Source of the DNA: Comamonas testosteroni TK102
Lineage (GTDB): Bacteria > Pseudomonadota > Gammaproteobacteria > Burkholderiales > Burkholderiaceae_C
Reading direction: 5' to 3'
Length of the DNA: 64,000 nucleotides
Assembly: GCF_000739375.1 (NCBI RefSeq)
Contig: NZ_CP006704.1
Location: 2,480,001-2,544,000 of the forward strand
This document shows positions 41,367-48,972 of the stretch, piece by piece. The notes beneath the pieces were generated by a model, which saw only the letters and a program-made list of their open reading frames with translations, searched no databases and was not told where the DNA came from. Within the stretch, counting starts at the first letter, position 1, and every line of letters begins with the position of its first letter. The translations under genes were made by a program, and so were the position numbers.

Positions 41367-42164
41367 TTAGAGCAACTCGTCCGGCATGAACTCGATCAGC
41401 GGTCTGCCGCTGCGCTCGCTCAGGCGTACCTGGGCACGCACGCCGTAGACTTCGGCAATGGCCTGCGCGGTCAGCACCTGGGCCGGCGTGCCCTGCGCCA
41501 CCAGTTCTCCTGCCTTGAGCAGGTACAGACGGTCGCAGTAGTGGGCGGCCAGTGGCAGCTCGTGCAGCGCGGCCAGCGTGGTCAGGCCCAGGCTGCGGAT
41601 CAGGTTCATCAGCTCGAACTGGTGGCGTACGTCCAGGTGGTTGGTAGGCTCGTCCAGCACCAGCAGCCTGGTCTGCTGGGCCAGTGCCCTGGCCATGAGC
41701 ACGCGCTGCTTTTCGCCCCCTGACAGGGTGGAGAACATGCGCTGCGCCAGCGACTGGGCACGGACCTGGGCCAGGGACTGGGCGACGATGCGGAAGTCCT
41801 GCTCGCTGTCCCGGGCGAAAGAGCTCTGGTGCGGCATGCGACCCATGAGCACCACATCGCAGACGCGCAGATCAAACTCGCTGGCGTTTTCCTGGGTCAG
41901 CACCGCCATGGAGCGGGCATTGTCGCGAGCGCTGCGCAGCCAGACGTCCTGTCCGTCTATGCAGACCGCACCGCTGGCAGGCCTGAGCATGCGGTAGATC
42001 ATGCGCAGCAGGGTGGACTTGCCGCTGCCGTTGGGGCCGAGCAGGCCGACCAGTTCGCCATGCCTGATATGCAGGCTGATGTCCTTGACTATGGAGGCAG
42101 CCGCCGTCTGCCAATGCAGGCGGCTGGCCTCCAGCAGGCAGGAGGAGCTGGATGCGGAACTCAC
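41367..42164 (-). CDS. btuD: ABC transporter ATPase, BtuD/FecE-like
   Basis: Cytosolic ATPase of a corrinoid/siderophore importer, 265 aa from the GTG at 42164, which overlaps the btuC stop (GTGA). An ATG at 42206 would add 14 residues but has no ribosome binding site. Walker A is GLLGPNGSGKSTLLR, the Q-loop is VLTQENASEFDLRV, the ABC signature is LSGGEKQRV, Walker B is LLVLDEPTNHLD and the switch His is LHELPLA. Paired with the upstream permease and probably with the BtuF-like binding protein. Confidence 0.88.
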   Translation of the reverse strand: MSSASSSSCLLEASRLHWQTAAASIVKDISLHIRHGELVGLLGPNGSGKSTLLRMIYRMLRPASGAVCIDGQDVWLRSARDNARSMAVLTQENASEFDLRVCDVVLMGRMPHQSSFARDSEQDFRIVAQSLAQVRAQSLAQRMFSTLSGGEKQRVLMARALAQQTRLLVLDEPTNHLDVRHQFELMNLIRSLGLTTLAALHELPLAAHYCDRLYLLKAGELVAQGTPAQVLTAQAIAEVYGVRAQVRLSERSGRPLIEFMPDELL

Positions 42165-43246
42165 GGATTGCCCTTTTCCCGCACGCTCTTGCGGCACAGC
42201 ATCCATACAAAGAAGGGGCCGCCCAGCAGCGAGGTGATGACCCCGACAGGTACTTCGGCGGGGGCAAAGCTGATGCGAGAGAACACGTCGACCCAGATCA
42301 GGAAGATGGCACCTGTGAGAGCGGCCACAGGCAGCACGCGCCGGTGCTCGGAGCCGACCAGCATGCGGGCGACATGGGGCACGATGAGACCGACAAAGCC
42401 GATCGGACCCGTCAGCGCGACCAGCACGCCCGTCACCATCGACACCAGAACGAATAGCCAGCGCCTGGTGCGGGTGGTGTCCACTCCCAGCGTGGCGGCG
42501 GTCTCTTCGCCTGCCAGCAATGCATTGAGTGAGCGGGCCTGTGTCAGCAGCAGGGCCACGCCAGCCGCCAGCAAGGCAGCCGGCAGGCCCAGCTCCTGCC
42601 AGCGGGTTCCGGCCAGGCTGCCCAGGGTCCAGGTGAGCACGGAGTTGGCCAGCTCGCGCTGATCGGCCGTCAGCACAATCAGGCTGGTGACGCCGCCCAG
42701 GCAGTAGGCAATGGCCACGCCGCCCAGAATGAGTCGCGATGCCTGCAATCGTCCATTGGCATGGGCCAGGAAGTACACGGCCACACAGGCCAGCAGTGCG
42801 CCGCTGAAAGCGCCCAGCGGCAAGGCCAGTTCGCCGGCAAATGCCAGTGCGCCGAAGGCCAGCACGCTTACGGCCCCGACCGACGCACCGGATGAAACGC
42901 CCAGCAGATAAGGGTCGGCCAGCGGGTTGCGCACCATGGCCTGCATGGCCACGCCCACCAGCGCAAGGCCTGCGCCGGTCAGGGCTGCCAGCAATACACG
43001 CGGCAGGCGCACGCGCCAGACAATCTGGTACTGGGCGCTGCTCCAGCTGCCTGAAGGCCAGTCCAGGCCCAGGCGCTGACCCAGCTCATAAGCCGTGATC
43101 TGCCAGGCTTGCCCGGGGGCGATCCGTACCGGCCCCAAGGTGATGGCCAGAGTCAGAGACAGCAGCAGCACTGCCGTCAACATGGCCAGCCATAGCTTCA
43201 GCTGATGGCGTTGCTGGACGAACATCTGTGTCAACGGCTGGGTCAT
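42161..43246 (-). CDS. btuC: ABC transporter permease, BtuC/FecCD family
   Basis: Inner-membrane permease with about ten helices, 361 aa. Family patterns: VRLPRVLLAALTGAGLALVGVAMQAMVRNPLADPYLLGVSSGASVGA, ILGGVAIAYCLGGVTSLIV, AATLGVDTTRTRRWLFV and a C-terminal GPIGFVGLIVPHVARMLVGSEHRRVLP. It follows a cobalamin riboswitch and is coupled to btuD, so corrinoid import is the best reading. Confidence 0.9.
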   Translation of the reverse strand: MTQPLTQMFVQQRHQLKLWLAMLTAVLLLSLTLAITLGPVRIAPGQAWQITAYELGQRLGLDWPSGSWSSAQYQIVWRVRLPRVLLAALTGAGLALVGVAMQAMVRNPLADPYLLGVSSGASVGAVSVLAFGALAFAGELALPLGAFSGALLACVAVYFLAHANGRLQASRLILGGVAIAYCLGGVTSLIVLTADQRELANSVLTWTLGSLAGTRWQELGLPAALLAAGVALLLTQARSLNALLAGEETAATLGVDTTRTRRWLFVLVSMVTGVLVALTGPIGFVGLIVPHVARMLVGSEHRRVLPVAALTGAIFLIWVDVFSRISFAPAEVPVGVITSLLGGPFFVWMLCRKSVREKGNP

Positions 43247-43477
43247 GGCTGCAGCCGGGCGGGGCCCCAGGTGGGCATGGCGCCAGCGGGCCCAAAGCGC
43301 GAGGCGAAAGCCTGTGCAAGGTGTCTCATTGTCATTAGCCAGGGCAGACGGTTTGCGTGCCGGTGACGAGATCGGGCGGAGGGCGGGCCTCGCAGCCTGT
43401 TGCCGTCACGCTGCTCCCCGCAGACGCTCGTTGCACATGCCGACTGCCGGAACTGGGTCCGGGTGGTCAGCGCTCAA

Positions 43478-43692
43478 CAGGCCGGTATCCGGGCTGGCAG
43501 ATTGCGCGAGGCATGTCACTTCGCCTTCCCGGCGTTGCCGCGCACCTCGTAGAAGAGGCCACGTAGAACACCAGTGACAGACTCCTGCAAGCGCAAAAGC
43601 CATGAAGTGGTTTGATCTGCTTACCGTTGCGGGGGCAGCCAAGGCTTTGAACCTTGTTCCCGTTTAACCCGATGAAGCACCGGGCACCTGTC
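43478..43692 (-). promoter_or_regulatory. Cobalamin riboswitch 3 (before btuC)
   Basis: Minus-strand elements: AAACGGGAACAAGGTTCAAAG, GCCCCCGCAACGGTAAGCAG (core), CGGGAAGGCGAAGTGAC, and the B12 box AGCCCGGATACCGGCC around 43481-43496. It lies about 230 bases before btuC. The remainder of 43247-44019 shows no supported gene. Confidence 0.95.
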
Positions 43693-44019
43693 GCATGGAG
43701 AAAAAGCCTGCTGCACGGGCGTGCCGAGACTTGTTTCAACGAAAAATTATATAGCAGCGCATCCAGATATGGTCTGGTAGTTCAGGGCGATTCCTTTGGG
43801 GCAGCGAGGCACGGCACAAGGTAGGCGCCGCGTTCAGCGAGGCGCTGGTGCAAGTTCAGGCACTGTGGCGACGCCGCCCGTGATCGATATCCGATACCCA
43901 AACAGGCTGCAGCCGCCTGCAATGTCGCCGGCGGCTGTTTTTGAGTGGCCGCAGTCAAAACTGAGCTGATATTTATGCACAAAATAGAGGCTGAGAAAGC
44001 CCCCGATTCTGAGGACATC

Positions 44020-44515
44020 ATGAGCATCTGGTCTATCGACGCACAGACCGTCACCCACAGCATTCAGCTCGCTGTTGCGCCGGTTTTTTTTTCTGACTGC
44101 CGTGGCCGGCATGATTGGCTCCGTAGCGGGGCGGCTGGCCCGCATCATTGATCGCGCCCGCAAGCTGGAGGAAAGCCTGCGCACGCTGGACGATCACGAT
44201 CTGATCGCCCGCCACCTCAAGGAGCTGCATTTTCTGCGCGAGCGCGGGCGGCTGGCCAACGTCTCCATCGCGCTGCTGACGCTGTGCGGCATGTGCATAG
44301 GGCTGACCATCGTGCTGCTGTTCGTGGGCCAGGCCTACGGCGTCAGCGGCCACGGCTATGCCGTGTTCAGCTTCCTGCTGGGGGTGCTGGTCTTTGTGCT
44401 GGCGCTGTGCTGCTTCCTCTGGGAGACCATCATGGCGACACGCATTCTGGACTTTCATATGCTGACCCAGGCCAGGGCGGCCGCGCGCCATGTGGAGTCC
44501 GAGCATCGCCCCTGA
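44020..44515 (+). pseudogene. DUF2721 membrane protein, frameshifted at a T9 tract
   Basis: The N-terminal frame reads MSIWSIDAQTVTHSIQLAVAPVFF and then runs out of frame. The rest is in the next frame: LTAVAGMIGSVAGRLARIIDRARKLEESL..., then two membrane helices (ANVSIALLTLCGMCIGL, AVFSFLLGVLVFVLALC). Together they give a normal DUF2721 protein of about 164 aa. The break is exactly at nine T (44084-44092); eight T would restore one frame. The gene is otherwise undamaged, which points to a sequencing or assembly error, or a recent slip. Function of DUF2721 proteins is unknown. Confidence 0.8.
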
Positions 44516-44529
44516 TTGCACCGCGAGAC

Positions 44530-44859
44530 ATGTTTTTCCTGCCTCTGATCCTGGTGCCCATCGTCTTCCTGATGGCACTCGCTCGCCTCTACCAGATTCC
44601 CGTGCAGCTGCGTTCGGGCCGGTTGCGGCTGGTCGAGCGCGGCAGGCCGGTCTTGCGCCTGGCCACCTTGCTGGCCTATGCCGGACTGCTGACGGGCAGC
44701 GGGGCATTGCTTGCGGCCTTGGTGCATGCAGGCTTTTTCGCGGCCGACCGGTGGTCGGCCTATCTGCACCTGGCGCCTTATCTGGCGCTTTACCCCTTGC
44801 TGTATCTGGCGGCTGCATGGGTGTTCTATTACGGCCTGAAAAAGACTGCTGCTGCCTGA
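44530..44859 (+). CDS. Small hydrophobic membrane protein, unknown
   Basis: 109 aa, start MFFLPLILVPIVFLMALARLYQ, with about three membrane helices (5-20, 42-65, 78-100) and a basic connecting loop (RSGRLRLVERGRP). No family is recognised. It begins 14 bases after the DUF2721 gene, suggesting one transcript. Its stop lies next to the end of the convergent argP-like gene. Confidence 0.6.
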   Translation: MFFLPLILVPIVFLMALARLYQIPVQLRSGRLRLVERGRPVLRLATLLAYAGLLTGSGALLAALVHAGFFAADRWSAYLHLAPYLALYPLLYLAAAWVFYYGLKKTAAA

Positions 44860-44860
44860 G

Positions 44861-45781
44861 CTAGTCCTGCATGGGCTCCAGCCAGGCGGCCGCGGCATGG
44901 ATGATGCAGTCGGTCAGTCGCCGCAGGCTGGCCTGGGCATTGCGGGTATGGGCCCAGTACATGGGGATGTGGAGATCCCTGCCAGGGAGAAGTTCCATCA
45001 GATCGCCACTGGCCAGCTGTGGGGTGATCAGCTGGGCCGGGTGCATGCCCCAGCCCATGCCCAGTTCCACGGCACGGGTGTAGCCCTGGTTGGAAGGCAG
45101 AAAGTGACGCGCATTGTTGCGCCGTCCGTCCAGCCCCAGACCATGGAGCCATTGGTCCTGCAGGCTGTCCTTGCGGCCGTAGTACATCATGGGCGCCTTG
45201 GCCAGCATCTGGGCCAGCTCCTGGTCCGACTCGGCCTGGGCCAGGTGACGCTGCACAAACTCCGGGCTGGCCACGGCGATATAGCGCATGCGACCCAGCG
45301 GCCAGGTGTTGCAGCCAGCTATCGCCGAGCCCGTGGCCGTGACGGCGGCCATGACTTCGCCTTCCTTGATGCGTTTGGCCGTGTGGTCCTGGTCGTCGAT
45401 GCTGATGTCCAGCAACTCGTTGCCGTCCTGCGTGAAAGCCGCCATGGCATCCATGAACCAGGTCGACAGGGAGTCGGCATTGACTGCCAGCTTCAGCGTG
45501 GGCAGGGCGGTCTGGCCTTCGGGGACCAGCTCGGGGTTCTTGCGGCGCAGATCGTTTTCCAGCAGCGCCACCTGCTCCACATGCAGGCACAGGCGCCGGC
45601 CGGCCTCCGTGCCGCTGCAAGGCGTGCCGCGCAACACCAGCACCTGGCCCACGCGCTCTTCCAGCAACTTGATGCGCTGGGAGATGGCGGAGGGGGTGAC
45701 ATGCAGCTTGCGCGCCGCACGCTCGAAGCTTCCCTCACGCAATACCGCGCCAAGCGCTTCCAGTCCTGCGTAGTCAAACAT
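44861..45781 (-). CDS. argP: LysR-family regulator, ArgP (LysG)-type
   Basis: Regulator of a basic amino-acid exporter, 306 aa. The helix-turn-helix FDYAGLEALGAVLREGSFERAARKLHVTPSAISQRIKLLE is close to the ArgP/IciA pattern, followed by ERVGQVLVLRGTPC and NADSLSTWF as in ArgP. It is divergent from a LysE/ArgO-type exporter, the classical arrangement, and probably activates it in response to lysine or arginine. Regulatory ligand inferred from family. Confidence 0.92.
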   Translation of the reverse strand: MFDYAGLEALGAVLREGSFERAARKLHVTPSAISQRIKLLEERVGQVLVLRGTPCSGTEAGRRLCLHVEQVALLENDLRRKNPELVPEGQTALPTLKLAVNADSLSTWFMDAMAAFTQDGNELLDISIDDQDHTAKRIKEGEVMAAVTATGSAIAGCNTWPLGRMRYIAVASPEFVQRHLAQAESDQELAQMLAKAPMMYYGRKDSLQDQWLHGLGLDGRRNNARHFLPSNQGYTRAVELGMGWGMHPAQLITPQLASGDLMELLPGRDLHIPMYWAHTRNAQASLRRLTDCIIHAAAAWLEPMQD

Positions 45782-45802
45782 TAGAAATTCTTCATTGGAT
45801 TG

Positions 45803-45820
45803 AGTAAATGTAATTTTACT
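45803..45820. promoter_or_regulatory. Inverted repeat, candidate ArgP operator
   Basis: AGTAAA-N6-TTTACT lies between the divergent argP and lysE/argO genes, 22 bases from the argP start and 53 bases before the exporter. Confidence 0.5.
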
Positions 45821-45872
45821 TAATTGCCGGTCAGAGCAAGAATCCGGGCCGGTTTGGAGGAGTCAACGGCTC

Positions 45873-46523
45873 ATGGACATGACAACTAATTTTTATTCCG
45901 CCTGGATGGCAGGCTTCACGGTGTGCGCATCGCTCATTGTTTCCATCGGTGCCCAGAACCTGTATGTGCTGCGTCAGGCAGTGCAGGGCGAACATGTGAA
46001 GGCCTGCGTGGCTCTGTGTGTGCTCAGCGACGCTTTGCTGGTTGCGCTGGGTGTGGCCGGCATGGCCCAGATGCTGACCAGCTATCCGGCATTGGCCCAG
46101 TATCTGACGCTGGGCGGAGCCGCATTCTTGCTGGCCTATGGTCTTTTCGCCTTGAGGCGCATGTGGCTGGCCCCGGATGCAGCCATGGAGGCTGGCGAGC
46201 GCAGGGCGGCACCGCGCGGGATGATGAGCGTGCTGGCTGCGCTGGCGGCCATCACCTTGCTCAACCCCCATGTCTACCTGGATACGGTGCTGCTGATGGG
46301 CTCGATCGGTGCCCAGCAGGAAGGTGCGGGCCGCTGGTCCTACGTAGTGGGAGCTGCCTCGGCCAGCTGTCTCTGGTTTGTGCTGCTGGCGATGGCAGGG
46401 CGCCGTCTCAAGCACCTGTTTGCCAACCCCGGCGCCTGGCGCGTCATGGATGGCATTACCGGCGTGATGATGCTGGGTCTGGCCTGGTGGGTGGCGAGCA
46501 GCGCCTTTGGAATGGACGTCTGA
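45873..46523 (+). CDS. argO: LysE/ArgO-family amino-acid exporter
   Basis: Inner-membrane exporter of basic amino acids, 216 aa, about six helices. The N-terminal family pattern is FTVCASLIVSIGAQNLYVLRQAVQGEHV, and the mid motif is LNPHVYLDTVLLMGSIG. The pairing with ArgP supports lysine/arginine export. The start at 45873 follows GGAGGAGTC-like sequence. Confidence 0.92.
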   Translation: MDMTTNFYSAWMAGFTVCASLIVSIGAQNLYVLRQAVQGEHVKACVALCVLSDALLVALGVAGMAQMLTSYPALAQYLTLGGAAFLLAYGLFALRRMWLAPDAAMEAGERRAAPRGMMSVLAALAAITLLNPHVYLDTVLLMGSIGAQQEGAGRWSYVVGAASASCLWFVLLAMAGRRLKHLFANPGAWRVMDGITGVMMLGLAWWVASSAFGMDV

Positions 46524-46581
46524 GTTCCAGGTCGAGCCAGCGCTTCGCACTGCGGATTGCTGCGCAGGCGCTGGCTGCGGT

Positions 46582-46890
46582 TCAAGCCGCTGCGGCCTGC
46601 TCCCACAGGCCCACGGCTTCGATGAGGTTCCAGCTATTGCATTCGATACGGTAGTGGCCTGTGGCTCCGGTTTTCTGGCTCTGGCCCTCGATCACCACAA
46701 TATGCTTGCCATGACGCTGGGCTTGCGAGATCGGGCGGATCTTGTCGTAGTTGTGCTTTTCGGCAATGTCGCCGCGAAAGGCAATCGTCACCTGCTCGCG
46801 CCGGGGGAAGTAGTCCTTGGCATATTTGTCCAGCGTGCGATCGGCAACCAGCGTGGCCATATCGGGCGAGGTGGCGGAAGAAGTGTTCAT
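46582..46890 (-). CDS. Small conserved-looking hypothetical protein
   Basis: 102 aa: MNTSSATSPDMATLVADRTLDKYAKDYFPRRE split, a basic middle (QVTIAFRGDIAEKHNYDKIRPISQAQRHGKH) and an acidic/hydrophobic end (SWNLIEAVGLWEQAAAA). No signal peptide, membrane segment or known motif is seen. The start is preceded by AGGAGACACG (site ~7 bases upstream), which supports real translation. Family not recognised. Confidence 0.6.
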   Translation of the reverse strand: MNTSSATSPDMATLVADRTLDKYAKDYFPRREQVTIAFRGDIAEKHNYDKIRPISQAQRHGKHIVVIEGQSQKTGATGHYRIECNSWNLIEAVGLWEQAAAA

Positions 46891-47045
46891 CGTGTCTCCT
46901 CAAGAGTGGACTCTTGTTGTGCGCAGAATCTGAGCCGGTTTATGACGCAATTGTTGCATTTTGTTTCCGGCAGCGCCAGTGCCAATCACCATGGCAGATG
47001 GCAGCCCTCGTTCTGCACCAACTCGGGCCACACGGCAGAACTGCC

Positions 47046-47522
47046 TCATGGCGCGGACAGCGGCAGTTGCAGACCTGTCTTGATGCGTTCCAGTGCGATC
47101 GAGGTGCTGTAGCGGCGAATGTTCTCGTCACCTTCGAACAGGCGTTTGCAGATGGCCTGGTAATCATCCATGTCGGTTGCCGTGACGACCAGGATGTAGT
47201 CGGTTTCGCCCGTCACATAAAAGCATTGCTGCACGGCCGCTTCATCGGCGATCCTGGCCCTGAAGCCGCGCGACAGATCCGGCCTGTCGTTGACCAGCTG
47301 CACGGTGATGATCGCGGTCAGCGTGCGGCCCACCTTGACGGGCTCCAGCACGGCCACGTTGGCGGCAATCACCCCGGTTTCCTGCAATCGCTTGATGCGC
47401 CGCTGCACGGCCGGCGCCGAGAGGTTGATCTGCTCCGCAATCAGGCGCTGCGGCATGAGGTTGTCACGCTGGAGCAGGGCAAGAATCGCGTGGTCAAAGG
47501 AGTCCAGGTCGGCAGCAGGCAT
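47046..47522 (-). CDS. Lrp/AsnC-family regulator
   Basis: Leucine-responsive type regulator, 158 aa from the ATG at 47522. The HTH is DSFDHAILALLQRDNLMPQRLIAEQINLSAPAVQRRIKRLQ. The ligand-binding RAM domain carries QQCFYVTGETDYILVVTATDMDDYQAI. It is divergent from a RhtA-type exporter, so it may control amino-acid export; this is inference. Confidence 0.92.
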   Translation of the reverse strand: MPAADLDSFDHAILALLQRDNLMPQRLIAEQINLSAPAVQRRIKRLQETGVIAANVAVLEPVKVGRTLTAIITVQLVNDRPDLSRGFRARIADEAAVQQCFYVTGETDYILVVTATDMDDYQAICKRLFEGDENIRRYSTSIALERIKTGLQLPLSAP

Positions 47523-47610
47523 GGTGCGGGATAGGTTGAGAGCGAAACTTGCAGATTCAGGGCCGAAAACGAGCAAATTTCGCGGGTGACATGCAATATC
47601 GTACCCACCT

Positions 47611-48510
47611 ATGTCAAAAAACAGCTGGAATCATTGGTGGCCCGTGTTGGCCGTATTGGGCTCGGTCACTGCACTCGGGCTGGGAACTTCGCTGGCCAAA
47701 CAGCTGTTTCCCCTGGTCGGTGCCCAGGGTACCTCGGCATTGCGGGTGGGCTTTGCCGCGCTGATTCTGGTGTGCGTCTGGCGGCCCTGGCGCTGGTCGC
47801 TCAACCGCCAGCAGGCACAGGCTCTGCTGATTTTCGGCATGGCGCTGGGCGGCATGAACCTGATGTTCTACATGGCGTTGCGCGATATTCCGTTTGGCCT
47901 GGCCGTGGCCATAGAGTTTTCAGGGCCGCTGGCCGTGGCCATCTACTACTCACGCCGTGCACTGGACTTTGTCTGGCTGGCGCTGGCGGTTGCCGGGCTG
48001 GCCATGATTCTTCCTCTGAGCGGCAATGCTTCGGGCCTGAACCTGTCGCCGGTGGGCATTGCCTGCGCGCTCGGAGCCGCCATCTGCTGGGCCTCCTACA
48101 TCGTGCTGGGGCGCAGGCTGGGCCATATTCCCAGTGGCCAGGCAGTCTCCCTTGGCTTGCTGTGCGCAGCTTTGGTGGTGGTGCCATTTGGTGTGGCCGA
48201 GGCCGGGCTCAAGCTGCTGACACCGTCGATATTACTGTTCGGGCTGATGGTGGCGGCCATCTCCAGTGCCTTGCCCTACACCTTGGAAATGCTTGCCCTG
48301 CGCCGCCTGCCGCCCGCAACCTTTGGCATTGCACTGGCGACCGAGCCGGCCATTGCGGCACTGATGGGAATGCTGCTGCTCAGCGAGAATCTGACTGCCA
48401 CTCAGTGGACCGCGATTGCCTGCATCATGGCAGCAGCCATGGGTAGTGCCGTGACGCGGCCAGGCAGCAAACCTCCTGCCGTAGATGCATCGGCAGCCAC
48501 TTCCGGATGA
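47611..48510 (+). CDS. EamA/RhtA-type amino-acid exporter
   Basis: Ten-helix inner-membrane exporter, 299 aa, with the two EamA repeats. The pattern QLFPLVGAQGTSALRVGFAALILV and MNLMFYMALRDIPFGLAVAIEFSGPLAVA is typical for RhtA-like threonine/homoserine exporters. The specificity is not proven. It is followed by repeat copy E and a terminator. Confidence 0.88.
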   Translation: MSKNSWNHWWPVLAVLGSVTALGLGTSLAKQLFPLVGAQGTSALRVGFAALILVCVWRPWRWSLNRQQAQALLIFGMALGGMNLMFYMALRDIPFGLAVAIEFSGPLAVAIYYSRRALDFVWLALAVAGLAMILPLSGNASGLNLSPVGIACALGAAICWASYIVLGRRLGHIPSGQAVSLGLLCAALVVVPFGVAEAGLKLLTPSILLFGLMVAAISSALPYTLEMLALRRLPPATFGIALATEPAIAALMGMLLLSENLTATQWTAIACIMAAAMGSAVTRPGSKPPAVDASAATSG

Positions 48511-48523
48511 ATATCCATGCTAT

Positions 48524-48580
48524 GAAAAGAGGTGCTGTAAGCGCTTGCTAATCAAAGCTTTGAATAATTATTTCTAGTGA
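48524..48580 (+). repeat. Dispersed intergenic repeat, copy E (partial)
   Basis: Core GTGCTGTAAGCGCTTGCTAATCA split (48530-48555) followed by an A/T-rich end. Matches copies A-C less well but in the same layout. Confidence 0.45.
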
Positions 48581-48635
48581 ATAACCCTAGAAATTTGCGC
48601 AGCAAGCTCTTTTTTCTGTAGCTGGATGGGTCTGA

Positions 48636-48661
48636 AACGCTGCCTGGGCAGCGTTTTTTTT
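48636..48661 (+). terminator. Rho-independent terminator after the RhtA-type gene
   Basis: Stem ACGCTGC with CTGG loop and GCAGCGT, followed by a run of eight T. A minus-strand 64-codon frame over the same area (48587-48781) is not supported by family or context. Confidence 0.75.
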
Positions 48662-48972
48662 GCACATCGGCCTGGCTGCCGGCAGCCGTTTTCTGAGATC
48701 CCGGAAGTCGCCGAAATCCTGAATACTGGCAGACAGATAGCGTGCTTCATGACCCAGGTGAAGCCAGTCCTCTATGCTCATTTTGAGTCCTGCTTTTGAC
48801 CGTTTTTTGCGCTATCCGGTTTGCGGTTTTGGCTGTCGTGGCTACTGCGTATTTGTAGGAATCTCGGTCTATTCAAATTAGGAGCGAGGTGCTACAACGG
48901 ACGCACACGGTAACGAATGCCTTGCAACTTTGCGGCACTGATTCGAGCCCTGGTGCCGCCACGGGAGGTCAT

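Noticed and set aside
48587..48781. Possible 64-aa minus-strand gene after the RhtA-type gene
   Set aside because: It overlaps the terminator hairpin, has no clear ribosome binding site and no family resemblance.
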